Source: Cytophagaceae bacterium ABcell3 (GTDB lineage Bacteria; Bacteroidota; Bacteroidia; Cytophagales; Cytophagaceae). From it: a DNA stretch of 64,000 bases. The translations under genes were made by a program, and so were the position numbers. Below are positions 18,000-26,085 of the stretch, one piece after another. The stretch's first letter is position 1, and every line of letters starts with the position of its first letter. The notes beneath the pieces were generated by a model. That model ran no database searches, was not told the DNA's origin, and saw only the letters and a list, made by a program, of their open reading frames with translations. The stretch lies in contig CP133159.1 of NCBI GenBank assembly GCA_030913385.1, forward strand, positions 4,815,001 to 4,879,000, written 5' to 3'.

Positions 18000-18130
18000 C
18001 CCCAACGTCGGTGTATTACACGTGGGGCCTTTTTAAGCTAGTTTAGTATCCCCCGCGACAAAAGACAAGATAGTGAGAAACAGCCTGACTTACAAGCCTC
18101 CCGCCCCATGTGTAATACACACTGTTGGGC
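18000..18130 (-). repeat. attC-like site 16 (of gene-less cassette c6)
   Basis: GTGTATTACACGTGGGGC pairs with GCCCCATGTGTAATACAC. Boxes CCCCAAC and GTTGGGC. The centre holds GAGAAACAGCCTGAC. Confidence 0.85.
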
Positions 18131-18527
18131 AAAGTTTGATTTTTCCCCGTTAAGATGAGAAGTGCTTTCAGCTTTATGCCGTTAAAATATTAAGAAGCAG
18201 ACCCATTTTCTTTTAAATTTTAAAATCTTTTTATTTTTTATTCCTATTAATATTTATTTTCCTTTTAGTTAATTATCAGTATTTAACGAGCAGAAAAATT
18301 ATTACTTACCTGGACAGCATTGACAAACCTCCAATGAATTAAAAATTAAATTTGCTACTAAAAGCGGGTTTGTTTTGGGGCATGAGCATTCAGATAGATA
18401 ATGCTAGATCTGGAAAAAATTCAACCGAATAGTAAAGAATTAATTCCTAAAAAAATTCCGGTGAATTAAAGACAGTTAAAAAATCTACTTTTTCCGGAAA
18501 GAAGTCGTCATTTTTTTTCCAAATTTT
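18131..18527 (-). other. Second type of gene-less cassette body (c6)
   Basis: 397 AT-rich bases with no credible reading frame on either strand, unrelated by eye to the seven repeat cassettes. Its ends match (GTTGGGCAAA and TTTTGCCCAAC), so it is a complete cassette. It contains several poly-T and TTTAAATTTTAAAAT-like stretches that could be promoter or decayed gene remains. Confidence 0.6.
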
Positions 18528-18541
18528 GCCCAACGTGAGCA
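18528..18541 (-). repeat. attC-like site 17, left piece (of cassette c5, split by intron)
   Basis: GCCCAACGTGAGCA is the outer left arm. Joined to 20454 it gives GCATATGGCATGGCCAGCAG, which pairs with the right arm CTGCTGGTCTGCTATATGC. This restores a normal palindrome and fixes both intron ends. Confidence 0.75.
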
Positions 18542-18615
18542 GTCGAGTAGGCAAGGGGAATTTCACCCCAAGCCTCTCACAGAACCGTACTTGATAGTCT
18601 CCCATCATACGGCTC
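18542..18615 (-). ncRNA. Group II intron domains V and VI
   Basis: On the minus strand, GAGCCGTATG through AAGTACGGTTC (18615-18582) is a 34-base domain V with its characteristic AGC...GTACGGTTC pairing. Domain VI follows with the stem GGCTTGGGG/CCCCTTGCC around the branch region GTGAAATT, then the intron end CTACTCGAC. Domain V is the catalytic heart of the ribozyme and appears intact. Confidence 0.85.
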
Positions 18616-18640
18616 TTGTTATACAATCTTAAGCGTTAGC

Positions 18641-19891
18641 CTATTTAAATCCTAATTGCCAATGGTAAAATAGATTAGGAAATTGCTCTCTAATCTGCTC
18701 AAGCCAATTGTAGGCCTTTTTCAGGCTTGTTTTATAACGCTTGTACCTTTTCCTTGCCCACCGGACAATCCTCTGTGACAGTATACGAAATACCGGATGA
18801 AGTGCTGACTTCCGATATTTGCCATAATAGTTTACCCAACCCCTTATAAAGGGATTTAAGTATCCTGCTATTCCGACAATGCAGTGGAAACTCAGCTTTT
18901 CAAAATCCAACGCTTCCAATTTATCTGCAATTCGCTTCTTTGACTTTATACTGATAGCACAGTCATAACCTACGAACAGTTTCCCCGCTTCTTTCGAACT
19001 TGTGGTTCGTGGTTGAAAAGAGAAACCTAAAAAGTCAAACTTTACAACAGGGAATTTTTCTGTTCTTCGATAGTCGCGACAGTAGACAAGTTTGGTCTTT
19101 TCTGGATGAAGTTCTAGTTTACACTCCTCCATACGGTACTGAAGAGACCTTAGAACATATTCTGCATGAGGCTTTGAACGACAGTGAAGTATGGCATCAT
19201 CGGCATATCTGACATATTTCACTGAAGGGTGGTTGCGGTCAAGCCATTTATCCATACCATAATGAAGAAACAGGTTTGCCAGTAACGGGCTGATAACACC
19301 TCCTTGTGGCGTGCCTTTTCCTTGCTTTTCAATCAGGGAACCTGATTTACTTTGCACGGGGGCTTTTAACCACCTCTCGATATATAGCAGGCACCATTTT
19401 TCCGGCACATGCTTCTTTACTGCCAGTAATAACTTGGAATGGTCTATATTGTCAAAGAATCCTTTGATATCAAGGTCTATTACCCAGTCAGACCTTTTAC
19501 AGTTTAATCGAACAGCTTGTAATGCATGGTGTGCACTCTTGCTTGGACGATAACCATATGAGTCGGGACTGAAGACCTCTTCGAACCTTGGTTCCAGATA
19601 TTCCTTGATTACCATTTGAGCTACCCTGTCACTTATGGTGGGGATTCCCAGCTTCCGCAATTTACCGTCGTCTTTTGGTATTTCTACCTCTTTAACTGGT
19701 GGGGGGAAGTAGCTTCCTGAAGCCAGCCGGTTCCAAAGTTTGTACAGGTATTTTGACCTATCGGCATCAAATTCTTCCATGCTGACAGAGTCTATACCTG
19801 CCTTCCCTTTGTTGGCTTTGACTTTCTTATAAGCTCCCCAAACCATTTGACGGCTTATGGGTACTGATTTTGTCTCATTCCATAAAATCAT
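18641..19891 (-). CDS. ltrA: Group II intron reverse transcriptase/maturase
   Basis: This 416-residue RT contains the blocks GYRPSKSAHHAL, VIDLDIKGFFDNIDH, KGTPQGGVISPLLANLFLH and the catalytic VRYADD. A thumb/maturase X region ends FIRGWVNYYGKYRKS...RRIVRWARKRYK-like. No HNH endonuclease domain follows, so retrohoming would rely on nicked or single-stranded DNA, as for other EN-minus introns. Attraction to single-stranded folded attC would fit that. All motifs are intact. It sits in domain IV of the intron, 26 bases upstream of domain V. The exact intron class cannot be decided by reading. Confidence 0.93.
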   Translation of the reverse strand: MILWNETKSVPISRQMVWGAYKKVKANKGKAGIDSVSMEEFDADRSKYLYKLWNRLASGSYFPPPVKEVEIPKDDGKLRKLGIPTISDRVAQMVIKEYLEPRFEEVFSPDSYGYRPSKSAHHALQAVRLNCKRSDWVIDLDIKGFFDNIDHSKLLLAVKKHVPEKWCLLYIERWLKAPVQSKSGSLIEKQGKGTPQGGVISPLLANLFLHYGMDKWLDRNHPSVKYVRYADDAILHCRSKPHAEYVLRSLQYRMEECKLELHPEKTKLVYCRDYRRTEKFPVVKFDFLGFSFQPRTTSSKEAGKLFVGYDCAISIKSKKRIADKLEALDFEKLSFHCIVGIAGYLNPFIRGWVNYYGKYRKSALHPVFRILSQRIVRWARKRYKRYKTSLKKAYNWLEQIREQFPNLFYHWQLGFK

Positions 19892-20453
19892 CCTCTTTCG
19901 GAGTTGTTAAATGTAATTGACTGTATAACCTAACCCCTTCGCTCCACTCCCATTACAGGAGCTTCATCACTACTACGAGTTAGTCCGCCCCTGCATAATG
20001 CACCGGTATTTTGCCTTTAGGTTGTTCCTATTGTGCATTTCCCTTTGAGGGCTGGAACTGTCCCCAGCCTCAACACTATGCAGGTTCCCAAGTTCCTTAA
20101 TTGAGCCTGAATAAAGTCATGCCGCCTGAATGACGCCCATCGTTCAGCCAGTAGACAGGTTTCCGCTGAACTCTTAACTGCATAGCATACTCTACAGCTT
20201 TTGATGGAATGTGGCTGGTTCTCGACACCTCATCAGCGGTTACGGTTAGTTCATCTCTTTTATTCTTACCTGTAGTACTCATGGTACTACTTTTCCTGAA
20301 CGCTCAGCACCATAGCTCTTTACTACAGCACCTTCAGGTGGTTTGGAACCCTCTCCTGTAAGACGATTCCGGTGGGCCAACCTTACAAACGGTCTCCACC
20401 ATCTCAATTAAAGCATGCAGTGTGTTTAATGCCGACACTGCTTCTTGGCACAC

Positions 20454-20570
20454 TATGGCATGGCCAGCAGATTTTAAAGCAGTTAACTATCCACCGAAAC
20501 AAAAAACAGATAAAGCTCTGAAGTATCGGATTCTATAGAACCTGCTGGTCTGCTATATGCATTGTTGTGG
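20454..20570 (-). repeat. attC-like site 17, right piece (of cassette c5)
   Basis: Continuation of the split site after the intron, ending in the box GTTGTGG, which with following bases (GTTGTGGTAC) matches GTACCACAAC before site 18. Confidence 0.75.
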
Positions 20571-20581
20571 TACGTTTTTTA

Positions 20582-21157
20582 TTATTTTTCAGGTATTTTT
20601 CCCGTTTTTTTACTGCTGTTAATTGTCACATTTTTTAAAATTTGGTAATGTTCTTCCATTGAAGTATCAAATTTATACCTCAAGGTAAAACAGCAATCAC
20701 AAGAACAAAATCCACCATAAGATGTATAAATTAAATTTAATGTATCACTACCAATTACTTCGGCTTCTCCAAGGAAATTGTGACAACAGTTTGCCACAAC
20801 CGTCACATCAATTATCAAATCATCCTTATCTCTAATAATATTATTAAATATTGGATAGTTATTAAATGTATCTGGTTTTCCTGAATTATCACACTCATTT
20901 AATATTTCCAAGTTAATTGGAGAAAGTCCATTGTTCAGAAGTTTAATCATTTTTTCTGAATAGGGAAGAAATGTTGTTCCTGCAAGTACTTGCTTAGTAC
21001 TTCTTCCACCGGGGATATATAAAGTATCTATTTCAAATTCACTATCTGACACACTTCTTTTTACGAAAACTGTATCTAAATTTGAGTTTTGACCGAAAAC
21101 AGAGTTTGCTTGCAAAACAACAGTCAAAAGAATTACTATAACAGATGTCTTATTCAT
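20582..21157 (-). CDS. Hypothetical exported protein with Cys-rich segment
   Basis: This 191-residue protein has a clear signal peptide (MNKTSVIVILLTVVLQANSVFGQ). The mature part includes an unusual cysteine cluster near residues 135-160 (NCCHNFLGEAEV and GGFCSCDCCFTLRY), which may bind metal or form disulfides. No family is recognised. It is the sole gene of cassette c5, with its stop 11 bases from site 17 and its start 10 bases from site 18. Confidence 0.7.
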   Translation of the reverse strand: MNKTSVIVILLTVVLQANSVFGQNSNLDTVFVKRSVSDSEFEIDTLYIPGGRSTKQVLAGTTFLPYSEKMIKLLNNGLSPINLEILNECDNSGKPDTFNNYPIFNNIIRDKDDLIIDVTVVANCCHNFLGEAEVIGSDTLNLIYTSYGGFCSCDCCFTLRYKFDTSMEEHYQILKNVTINSSKKTGKIPEK

Positions 21158-21167
21158 TTTAAATGTA

Positions 21168-21301
21168 CCACAACGTTTCTCAGCTATACACAGGCAGGGA
21201 TTATAACCACTGAACTTCCTGCGAAGAGCTGAACTTTAAATTTACCACTTTCCTGTCCTACGAAGTACGAAACCCCTGCTTGTGTATAGATGATGTTATA
21301 G
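21168..21301 (-). repeat. attC-like site 18 (of cassette c4)
   Basis: GCTATACACAGGCAGGG pairs with CCCTGCTTGTGTATAG. Boxes CCACAAC and GTTATAG; GTTATAGGGC is complementary to GCCCTATAAC before site 19. The centre is longer and unlike the others. Confidence 0.8.
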
Positions 21302-21313
21302 GGCGTTTTTCTT

Positions 21314-22108
21314 TTATTTTCTTGGTTTCGCTTCACTTCCTGCTAAAATTCCACCGTCAATAGTTAGTTCAATTCCGGTTACATATTTACTTTCGTCACT
21401 TGCTAAATACAGAATTCCGTAAGCAACATCAATCGGGTCTCCAAAGTGTCCCATTGGAATTCCAAATTCTACATCTTCAATTATTTGTTGTCTTTGTTCT
21501 CCTTCACCAAGCATAGCGTCCCACATTGGTGTCATAATAGCTGCTGGATGAACACTGTTACATCTAATCTTATATCCTTTTTCTGCACAATGTAGGGCTA
21601 CACTTTTTGTGTGATTTCTAACGGCTGCCTTGCTTGAAGCATATGCAACAGCTCCTGGAATTCCAACTACACCACTTCTTGAAGAAATATTTACAATACT
21701 TCCGCCTTTTTCCTTCATTAGTTTTATGGCATATTTACATCCAAGCATAACGCCTGTTGAGTTTACTCTGTGTACCTCTTCCCAAGATTGTAAGTCTGAG
21801 TTTTCAGCGTCCCAAGGTCCCGATGATTCTAAAAATCCTGTTATCCCTGCATTATTTACTAAAATGTCAAGGCGTCCGAATTTTTTAGTTATGTACTCGG
21901 TTGCTTTCAACCAACTTTCTTCATTTCCAACTTCCAAATTTAAATATTCAGCTTTTGTCTTTAAACCCTTAACAAGAGCATTTCCTTCTTCGTCCCTAAT
22001 GTCAGAAACGATTACAATTGCTCCTTCTTTATGAAAGAGTTCAGCAGTTGCACGTCCGATTCCACGAGCCGAACCTGTTATTAATGCTATTTTGTCTTTT
22101 AGTCTCAT
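21314..22108 (-). CDS. Short-chain dehydrogenase/reductase (SDR)
   Basis: This 264-residue classical SDR has the NAD(P)-binding TGSARGIG, NNAGITG, catalytic Ser in NISSRSG and YASSK (Tyr-Lys). An Asp after beta-2 (VSDIRDEEG) suggests NAD preference. The longer ORF to 22240 runs into the palindrome, so MRLKDKIALITG at 22108 is chosen. It is the only clearly metabolic enzyme among the cassettes; the substrate cannot be read. The stop is 12 bases from site 18. Confidence 0.9.
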   Translation of the reverse strand: MRLKDKIALITGSARGIGRATAELFHKEGAIVIVSDIRDEEGNALVKGLKTKAEYLNLEVGNEESWLKATEYITKKFGRLDILVNNAGITGFLESSGPWDAENSDLQSWEEVHRVNSTGVMLGCKYAIKLMKEKGGSIVNISSRSGVVGIPGAVAYASSKAAVRNHTKSVALHCAEKGYKIRCNSVHPAAIMTPMWDAMLGEGEQRQQIIEDVEFGIPMGHFGDPIDVAYGILYLASDESKYVTGIELTIDGGILAGSEAKPRK

Positions 22109-22142
22109 TTTTATCTTCTTAGTGTCTTTTTTTTTAAATGCC

Positions 22143-22273
22143 CTATAACGTTTGAGTGTATAAGTAGTAGCGGATTTCGAAGCACTTTCCTTTCCGCTTA
22201 GCACAAGGTTTTTTAGAAGCACAGACCTTCGATTTACCACTTAACCCGCTATTACTTATACACTTTGTTGGGC
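22143..22273 (-). repeat. attC-like site 19 (of cassette c3), overlapping a coding end
   Basis: GTGTATAAGTAGTAGCGG pairs with CCCGCTATTACTTATACAC. Boxes CTATAAC and GTTGGGC. The last 22 bases of the D12 methylase gene lie inside the right arm. Confidence 0.85.
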
Positions 22274-23211
22274 ACAGTATTCTTCCTTTTTTCAATCCAA
22301 TTGGCCTTTAAACCAAGTAAGTCAATCTTTTTTATTTCAATCTTATTTGTCGGGTTATGGATTTCAGGTACTATTAAATTATGTGAGTAAATCATTATTT
22401 CTGTTCCTTTTGAAGCATTAGCTGCGTGGTAATTCAGCTCGTACGTTCTTTGTAGGAAAGGTTGATAAAGATTTCTGATATTCACGTCATTGTCATACGA
22501 AACTAGCCAAAATCTATTTTTTAGCTTTGAGATTATTTGAGAAATCTGTTGATGGTCTGCGTGCTCGTAAAAGTTGATATAAAGGTCTTTTCCTTTGTTG
22601 TAATAAGGTGGGTCAAAATAAAAAAGAGTCTTGTCGGGCAGTTCCTTATCCAATCTATTCGTTAAATCAACCGCATCTAAGTTGTATAAGGCAATTCTAT
22701 TTTTGTAACGGCTTATTTTCTTTATTCGCTGGATTAAATCGTCTTTATTAAATCTTGCGTCAATTTTCCAATCACCGGTTTGATTTTTACCGCCAATTAC
22801 TCCTGCTTTTAAGATTCCTGACCTATTAGTTCTGTTTAGGAAAAAAGTTGAAAACCCAATTTCAAGGTTATTGTAGTTATTAGGGGCTTGCTGTATTTCC
22901 TTCTGCTTTTCCCAATTCTTTATTGTAATATCAGTTTCAATTATTTTTTCGCAAAGTTCGTCTGTTTGGTTTAATACGCTGTCCCAAAATGCATAAATTC
23001 GAAAGTCATAATCATTAATATGGATTTTTTGGACGTATTCGTTGAATAGCAATGAAAGAGCAACGGACGCACCACCCGCATATGGTTCAACATAGTGGCC
23101 ATCTGTCAATAGGTTATATTCAATAAGTAATTGAACGTAATGCGACAGTTTTCCTTTTCCGCCTGGGTAACGAAGGGGCGAATAATAATTTGTGTTTAAA
23201 TTAATTCCCAT
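22252..23211 (-). CDS. D12-class DNA adenine N6-methyltransferase
   Basis: This 319-residue Dam-like enzyme has the AdoMet-binding YPGGKGK at 15-21, VEPYAGGASVAL at 41-52, FFLNRTNRSGIL at 123-134 and catalytic DPPY at 200-203. It methylates adenine in duplex DNA; the target is unknown. It is third in an operon: its start overlaps the ParB-like gene by 16 bases. The C-terminal residues (VPNKVYK) are encoded by the attC-like palindrome itself. No matching restriction enzyme is obvious, so it may protect DNA from, or license, the ParB-like protein. Confidence 0.92.
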   Translation of the reverse strand: MGINLNTNYYSPLRYPGGKGKLSHYVQLLIEYNLLTDGHYVEPYAGGASVALSLLFNEYVQKIHINDYDFRIYAFWDSVLNQTDELCEKIIETDITIKNWEKQKEIQQAPNNYNNLEIGFSTFFLNRTNRSGILKAGVIGGKNQTGDWKIDARFNKDDLIQRIKKISRYKNRIALYNLDAVDLTNRLDKELPDKTLFYFDPPYYNKGKDLYINFYEHADHQQISQIISKLKNRFWLVSYDNDVNIRNLYQPFLQRTYELNYHAANASKGTEIMIYSHNLIVPEIHNPTNKIEIKKIDLLGLKANWIEKRKNTVPNKVYK

Positions 23212-24551
23212 AGTTTTACAAAAAATATTTCTAAGTTATCCCAATTCTTTTTCAACTGTTCAGCATCTGGATTGAAGTCTTTGTTATGTACAAAGGCATT
23301 GAATGTGTCAATTGAAAAAATACTGTCTTTCATTGTAGAAGCAGTATATGCACCTTTTAATTTGTTTTTATCAAGCACTCCTTTACTTTCTAAGTCTGAT
23401 GCTACGGATTTTAGTTTATGACTTAATTTACTATTCTCGTTAACTCCTGTAATTGGATTTTTTTCTATGTAACTATCCATCGACAATTCAATGAACACAC
23501 GAAAAGCAATGGCACCTGAGTTTTCAAAATCCCTTAAATCAAGGTCTTTGAGTTCGTGGTAAATTTTATTAACTCTAGGCTGACTAATAGGAATTATTGT
23601 GCTTTTAGGAATAATTGTGTGCCGTTTAGAAATCAACGGATTACTTTTTTTGCCTTTTGGCTTGTCTTTTTTGGGGTCAGCTTTCTTTGGTCTAGTTGTG
23701 CTAATCAATTCCCAATTTCCTGATAGTTCCTGAGTTTTGTCAGGCAGGTCTGTTTTCTTAAAAGTTTCAAGATAGTTGAGACGGTCGTCTTTATAGTAAA
23801 TGTCTTTAACTGTAAAATCTTTTCTCAATAAATCATTTGCGGCTTTGCTTAAAGGTTTTGCTACTTCTGATGGTTCATATCTAGTAATGACCTTGCCATC
23901 TTTGATATCAATTCCTGCAACTCTTCTAAAGTCAGGGTCGGTAACCAAACGTTGAAGTGAAGAAGATTTTACTTTGCTTAAATTCTTTTTAAGTTCAGAG
24001 TCAACGGAATCTTCTTTTTGCAAAAAATCAATTACTTGTAGTGCATAACTTGAAGTTCCTTTAACTCGCTCATCGTAACGGGCTTTTTGTTGAGCATCCC
24101 AAACAACAGTTCCAACTCCATCGTTTTGGCCTGTATGCTTTAATTCAATCCAATGCTCTGCTTCCTTTTCTTCATCAAAAAGTATACAAGGCACCTTTTC
24201 AATAGGTGATTTTGAGTATTGTTCAGATAGCTTTTTGAACTTATTTAAAAGGGACTTATTCGTTTCAGGAATTAGGTCGGGATTTTCAAGCAGCTTTAGT
24301 GCAGTAACTCTTCGATTACCTTCTAATACATTATATTGATTTGGCTGTTTTTCGTGTTTTGTTACAAAAATTGGGTCGCCTGGGTTTAACCCTTCATTGG
24401 TAATGTCTTCAGCTAACTTGGCCAATTTTTCTCCTTGGTCTTCAATCATTGTCTTGATTGCTTCCCTTTGATTGCCGACCATCTCAAATCTGGGATTTTC
24501 GATATTTATGTGTAAATCGGCTATGTCCAATAATGTTCGTTTATGGCTCAT
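23196..24551 (-). CDS. ParB/Srx-fold domain protein, putative nuclease or defence component
   Basis: This 451-residue protein has an N-terminal ParB-like domain (LADLAEDI-type helix at about 43-52 and EGNRRVTALKLL at 77-88 with the GNRR motif). The middle is Lys-rich and positively charged (about 285-320), and the helical C-terminus (IKTLSK-like and FNAFVHNKD near 425) could be HEPN- or RloF-like. ParB/Srx-fold proteins bind or cut DNA with CTP or ATP. The gene is 5 bases after a cyclase-like gene and overlaps a D12 methylase, so the three probably form one system. The first domain is well supported, the rest is not. Confidence 0.75.
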   Translation of the reverse strand: MSHKRTLLDIADLHINIENPRFEMVGNQREAIKTMIEDQGEKLAKLAEDITNEGLNPGDPIFVTKHEKQPNQYNVLEGNRRVTALKLLENPDLIPETNKSLLNKFKKLSEQYSKSPIEKVPCILFDEEKEAEHWIELKHTGQNDGVGTVVWDAQQKARYDERVKGTSSYALQVIDFLQKEDSVDSELKKNLSKVKSSSLQRLVTDPDFRRVAGIDIKDGKVITRYEPSEVAKPLSKAANDLLRKDFTVKDIYYKDDRLNYLETFKKTDLPDKTQELSGNWELISTTRPKKADPKKDKPKGKKSNPLISKRHTIIPKSTIIPISQPRVNKIYHELKDLDLRDFENSGAIAFRVFIELSMDSYIEKNPITGVNENSKLSHKLKSVASDLESKGVLDKNKLKGAYTASTMKDSIFSIDTFNAFVHNKDFNPDAEQLKKNWDNLEIFFVKLWELI

Positions 24552-24556
24552 TTTGT

Positions 24557-25180
24557 TTATGACTTTAAAGCGTTAATCATTCCTGCATATTTTAAAGAAT
24601 AACTGTCTCGATAATTATTTTCAAAGTTTTGAATCTCTTCGGGGTTCTCTAGATGCCAATAATAATACAGATGCTGTCTGTCGTTTCCCCTTTCTACTAA
24701 AAGCGGAATGTTTTCTATATTAAGCTGTGGTAAATTTTGCTTTACCAACCTGCATTGACCGGGCTGAATTTTTGGCTTACCCGTTTCGTTGTCTAAAAAT
24801 GACTGAACGTATGCACCACCATAAATCGCATTCTTTTCAATTCCCTGAAATTCAATTTTTCCCTGATAATCAAAAGAACCGAATGAAATTGATGTCGTCA
24901 ACATATAGTTCCTTTCGATCATTCTTTTGTTAATTTTCTTCACGGCATCCAAAATACTCAAAAGTTTTGTCTGGTTGTCTCCATTTCGAGAAAACAAAAT
25001 TCCACAATCAGATACAAAGAATCCTTCTACATTGTCAGTTTCTCTTAGCACATTGAAGCCCGTCTGATAAAAATATTTTATGGCTTCTAGTGCAGTTGCG
25101 TCATTTTTCATTAGTTCTTTAAAACCTGAAATGTCAGTAAATGCAACAAATGTATTTCCGTTAAAGTCTGCTATTGGCAT
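24557..25180 (-). CDS. Class III nucleotide cyclase-like protein
   Basis: This 207-residue protein opens with VAFTDISGFKELM, matching the first metal-binding Asp (Asp16) of class III adenylate/guanylate cyclases. The second, FVSDCG (Asp58), follows at the expected spacing, and GSFDYQGKIEFQGIEKNAIYGGAYVQ resembles the dimer-interface and substrate segment of that fold. Single-domain cyclases of this kind make cCMP/cUMP in Pycsar defence, so a signalling role is possible. It heads the three-gene operon of cassette c3. Activity and base preference cannot be decided by reading, and no obvious cyclic-nucleotide effector domain is next to it. Confidence 0.7.
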   Translation of the reverse strand: MPIADFNGNTFVAFTDISGFKELMKNDATALEAIKYFYQTGFNVLRETDNVEGFFVSDCGILFSRNGDNQTKLLSILDAVKKINKRMIERNYMLTTSISFGSFDYQGKIEFQGIEKNAIYGGAYVQSFLDNETGKPKIQPGQCRLVKQNLPQLNIENIPLLVERGNDRQHLYYYWHLENPEEIQNFENNYRDSYSLKYAGMINALKS

Positions 25181-25198
25181 AGTGTTGTTTTATATTGT

Positions 25199-25330
25199 GC
25201 CCAACGTTTGTATATAGGACGGAGGGCGAATTTTACCATTCGGACTTATCCTCCGATACCAAAGTAAAGATACCCAACATTAGCCTGATTTACAACCAAC
25301 ACGCCCTCTGGCTTATATACATTGTTAGCG
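25199..25330 (-). repeat. attC-like site 20 (of cassette c2)
   Basis: GTATATAGGACGGAGGGCG pairs with CGCCCTCTGGCTTATATAC. Boxes GCCCAAC and GTTAGCG; GTTAGCGGAT matches ATCCGCTAAC before site 21. Confidence 0.85.
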
Positions 25331-25342
25331 GATGTAATTTTT

Positions 25343-26029
25343 TCACAGTTCATTAATTTTGTGTGTCTTATCTGGTTTTAAAATTTCAAGAATGTAAGTC
25401 GTAAACGTCATATTAATAACATCATTTTTTGGAAATCTGTGAGCAGGTCTGCATCGAATTTTCGAGTATATCTTAAAGTTGGGATACTTTTTTGCCTTCT
25501 CATTGATATAACTTTTTGTTGAATCATCAAGCTTGAATAAGTCAAAAATTAAATAGGTGGAGTTTGCTTTTGCTATTTCATTTTTCTTCTCTGAATTCTT
25601 ATCATAGCAGATATCAAATTCTTCGAGTAGAATATTTATTTTCTTATTGAAACCGGCAAGTATAAAATAACACTTTATGTCTTGGTGATATATGTCAAGA
25701 TTTTGAAGTCGAATTAAGTCCCAAATAACAGAACCCAAAGAAATTATTGAATTGCCAATCCACTTTGACTCAAATGCAAATTTCCACTTTGATTTTTCAT
25801 CCATCAAAACAAAGTCAACCTGAAGCGGTCGTCCTTGACCATCATTAGTACATGGATGATTTATTTCAGTTAGGGTCTTATATTCTGCTATACTATTTAA
25901 AATTTGACCAACAGGATAGGATAAGTACTTTTCATTAAATAAATAGCCCCTGAAGCAGTTGAACTCAAACAAAAGCCAACCTGACACACCTTCGCTTATC
26001 TTTCTTTGTATATTCTTTAAGTTACTCAT
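25343..26029 (-). CDS. Putative PD-(D/E)xK-fold nuclease
   Basis: In this 228-residue protein, QVDFVLMDEKSKWKFAFESKWI (residues about 70-91) has the Asp...Glu-x-Lys spacing of restriction-endonuclease-fold enzymes, on strands typical of that core. The C-terminus has several Arg/His-rich segments (IRCRPAHRFPK). No named family is recognised. The ATG is only 5 bases downstream of the T-run of a strong terminator that follows a tRNA-like RNA. Translation therefore needs read-through of that terminator, which resembles type III toxin-antitoxin layout. Confidence 0.6.
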   Translation of the reverse strand: MSNLKNIQRKISEGVSGWLLFEFNCFRGYLFNEKYLSYPVGQILNSIAEYKTLTEINHPCTNDGQGRPLQVDFVLMDEKSKWKFAFESKWIGNSIISLGSVIWDLIRLQNLDIYHQDIKCYFILAGFNKKINILLEEFDICYDKNSEKKNEIAKANSTYLIFDLFKLDDSTKSYINEKAKKYPNFKIYSKIRCRPAHRFPKNDVINMTFTTYILEILKPDKTHKINEL

Positions 26030-26034
26030 AATCT

Positions 26035-26066
26035 AAAAAAAAGACTGACCCCGCTTAGAGTCAGTC
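26035..26066 (-). terminator. Rho-independent terminator between tRNA-like RNA and nuclease-like gene
   Basis: On the minus strand the perfect 7-bp stem GACTGAC/GTCAGTC, with a ten-base loop, is followed by eight T. It ends the tRNA-like transcript and immediately precedes the start codon at 26029, so it could work as an attenuator. Confidence 0.85.
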
Positions 26067-26085
26067 TATAACAAGGAGCTTTAGT

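Larger units (their letters stand above)
18542..20453 (-). mobile_element. Group II intron inserted in an attC-like stem
   Basis: The 1912-base intron on the minus strand starts GTGTGCC (consensus GTGYG) at 20453 and ends CTACTCGAC at 18542. It encodes a reverse transcriptase/maturase in domain IV and has a 34-base domain V. Removing it restores the interrupted palindrome exactly, which supports the boundaries. The 562 bases between the 5' end and the RT gene (19892-20453) should fold into domains I-III and hold no other gene. Group IIC-attC introns are known to target attC sites, but they normally lie opposite to the cassette genes, whereas this one is in the same direction. Confidence 0.88.

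Noticed and set aside
9989-18130. The regular palindromic repeats could be a CRISPR array
   Set aside because: Units are about 130 bp with long arms, spacing is irregular (0.45-6 kb) and most spacers contain genes; no cas genes are present.
20097-20282. 61-residue frame inside the group II intron 5' region
   Set aside because: It lies in the expected domain I-III structure and has no protein-like features.
21314-22240. Long version of the SDR gene starting at 22240
   Set aside because: The first 44 codons run through the attC-like palindrome; MRLKDKIALITG at 22108 is the usual SDR start.
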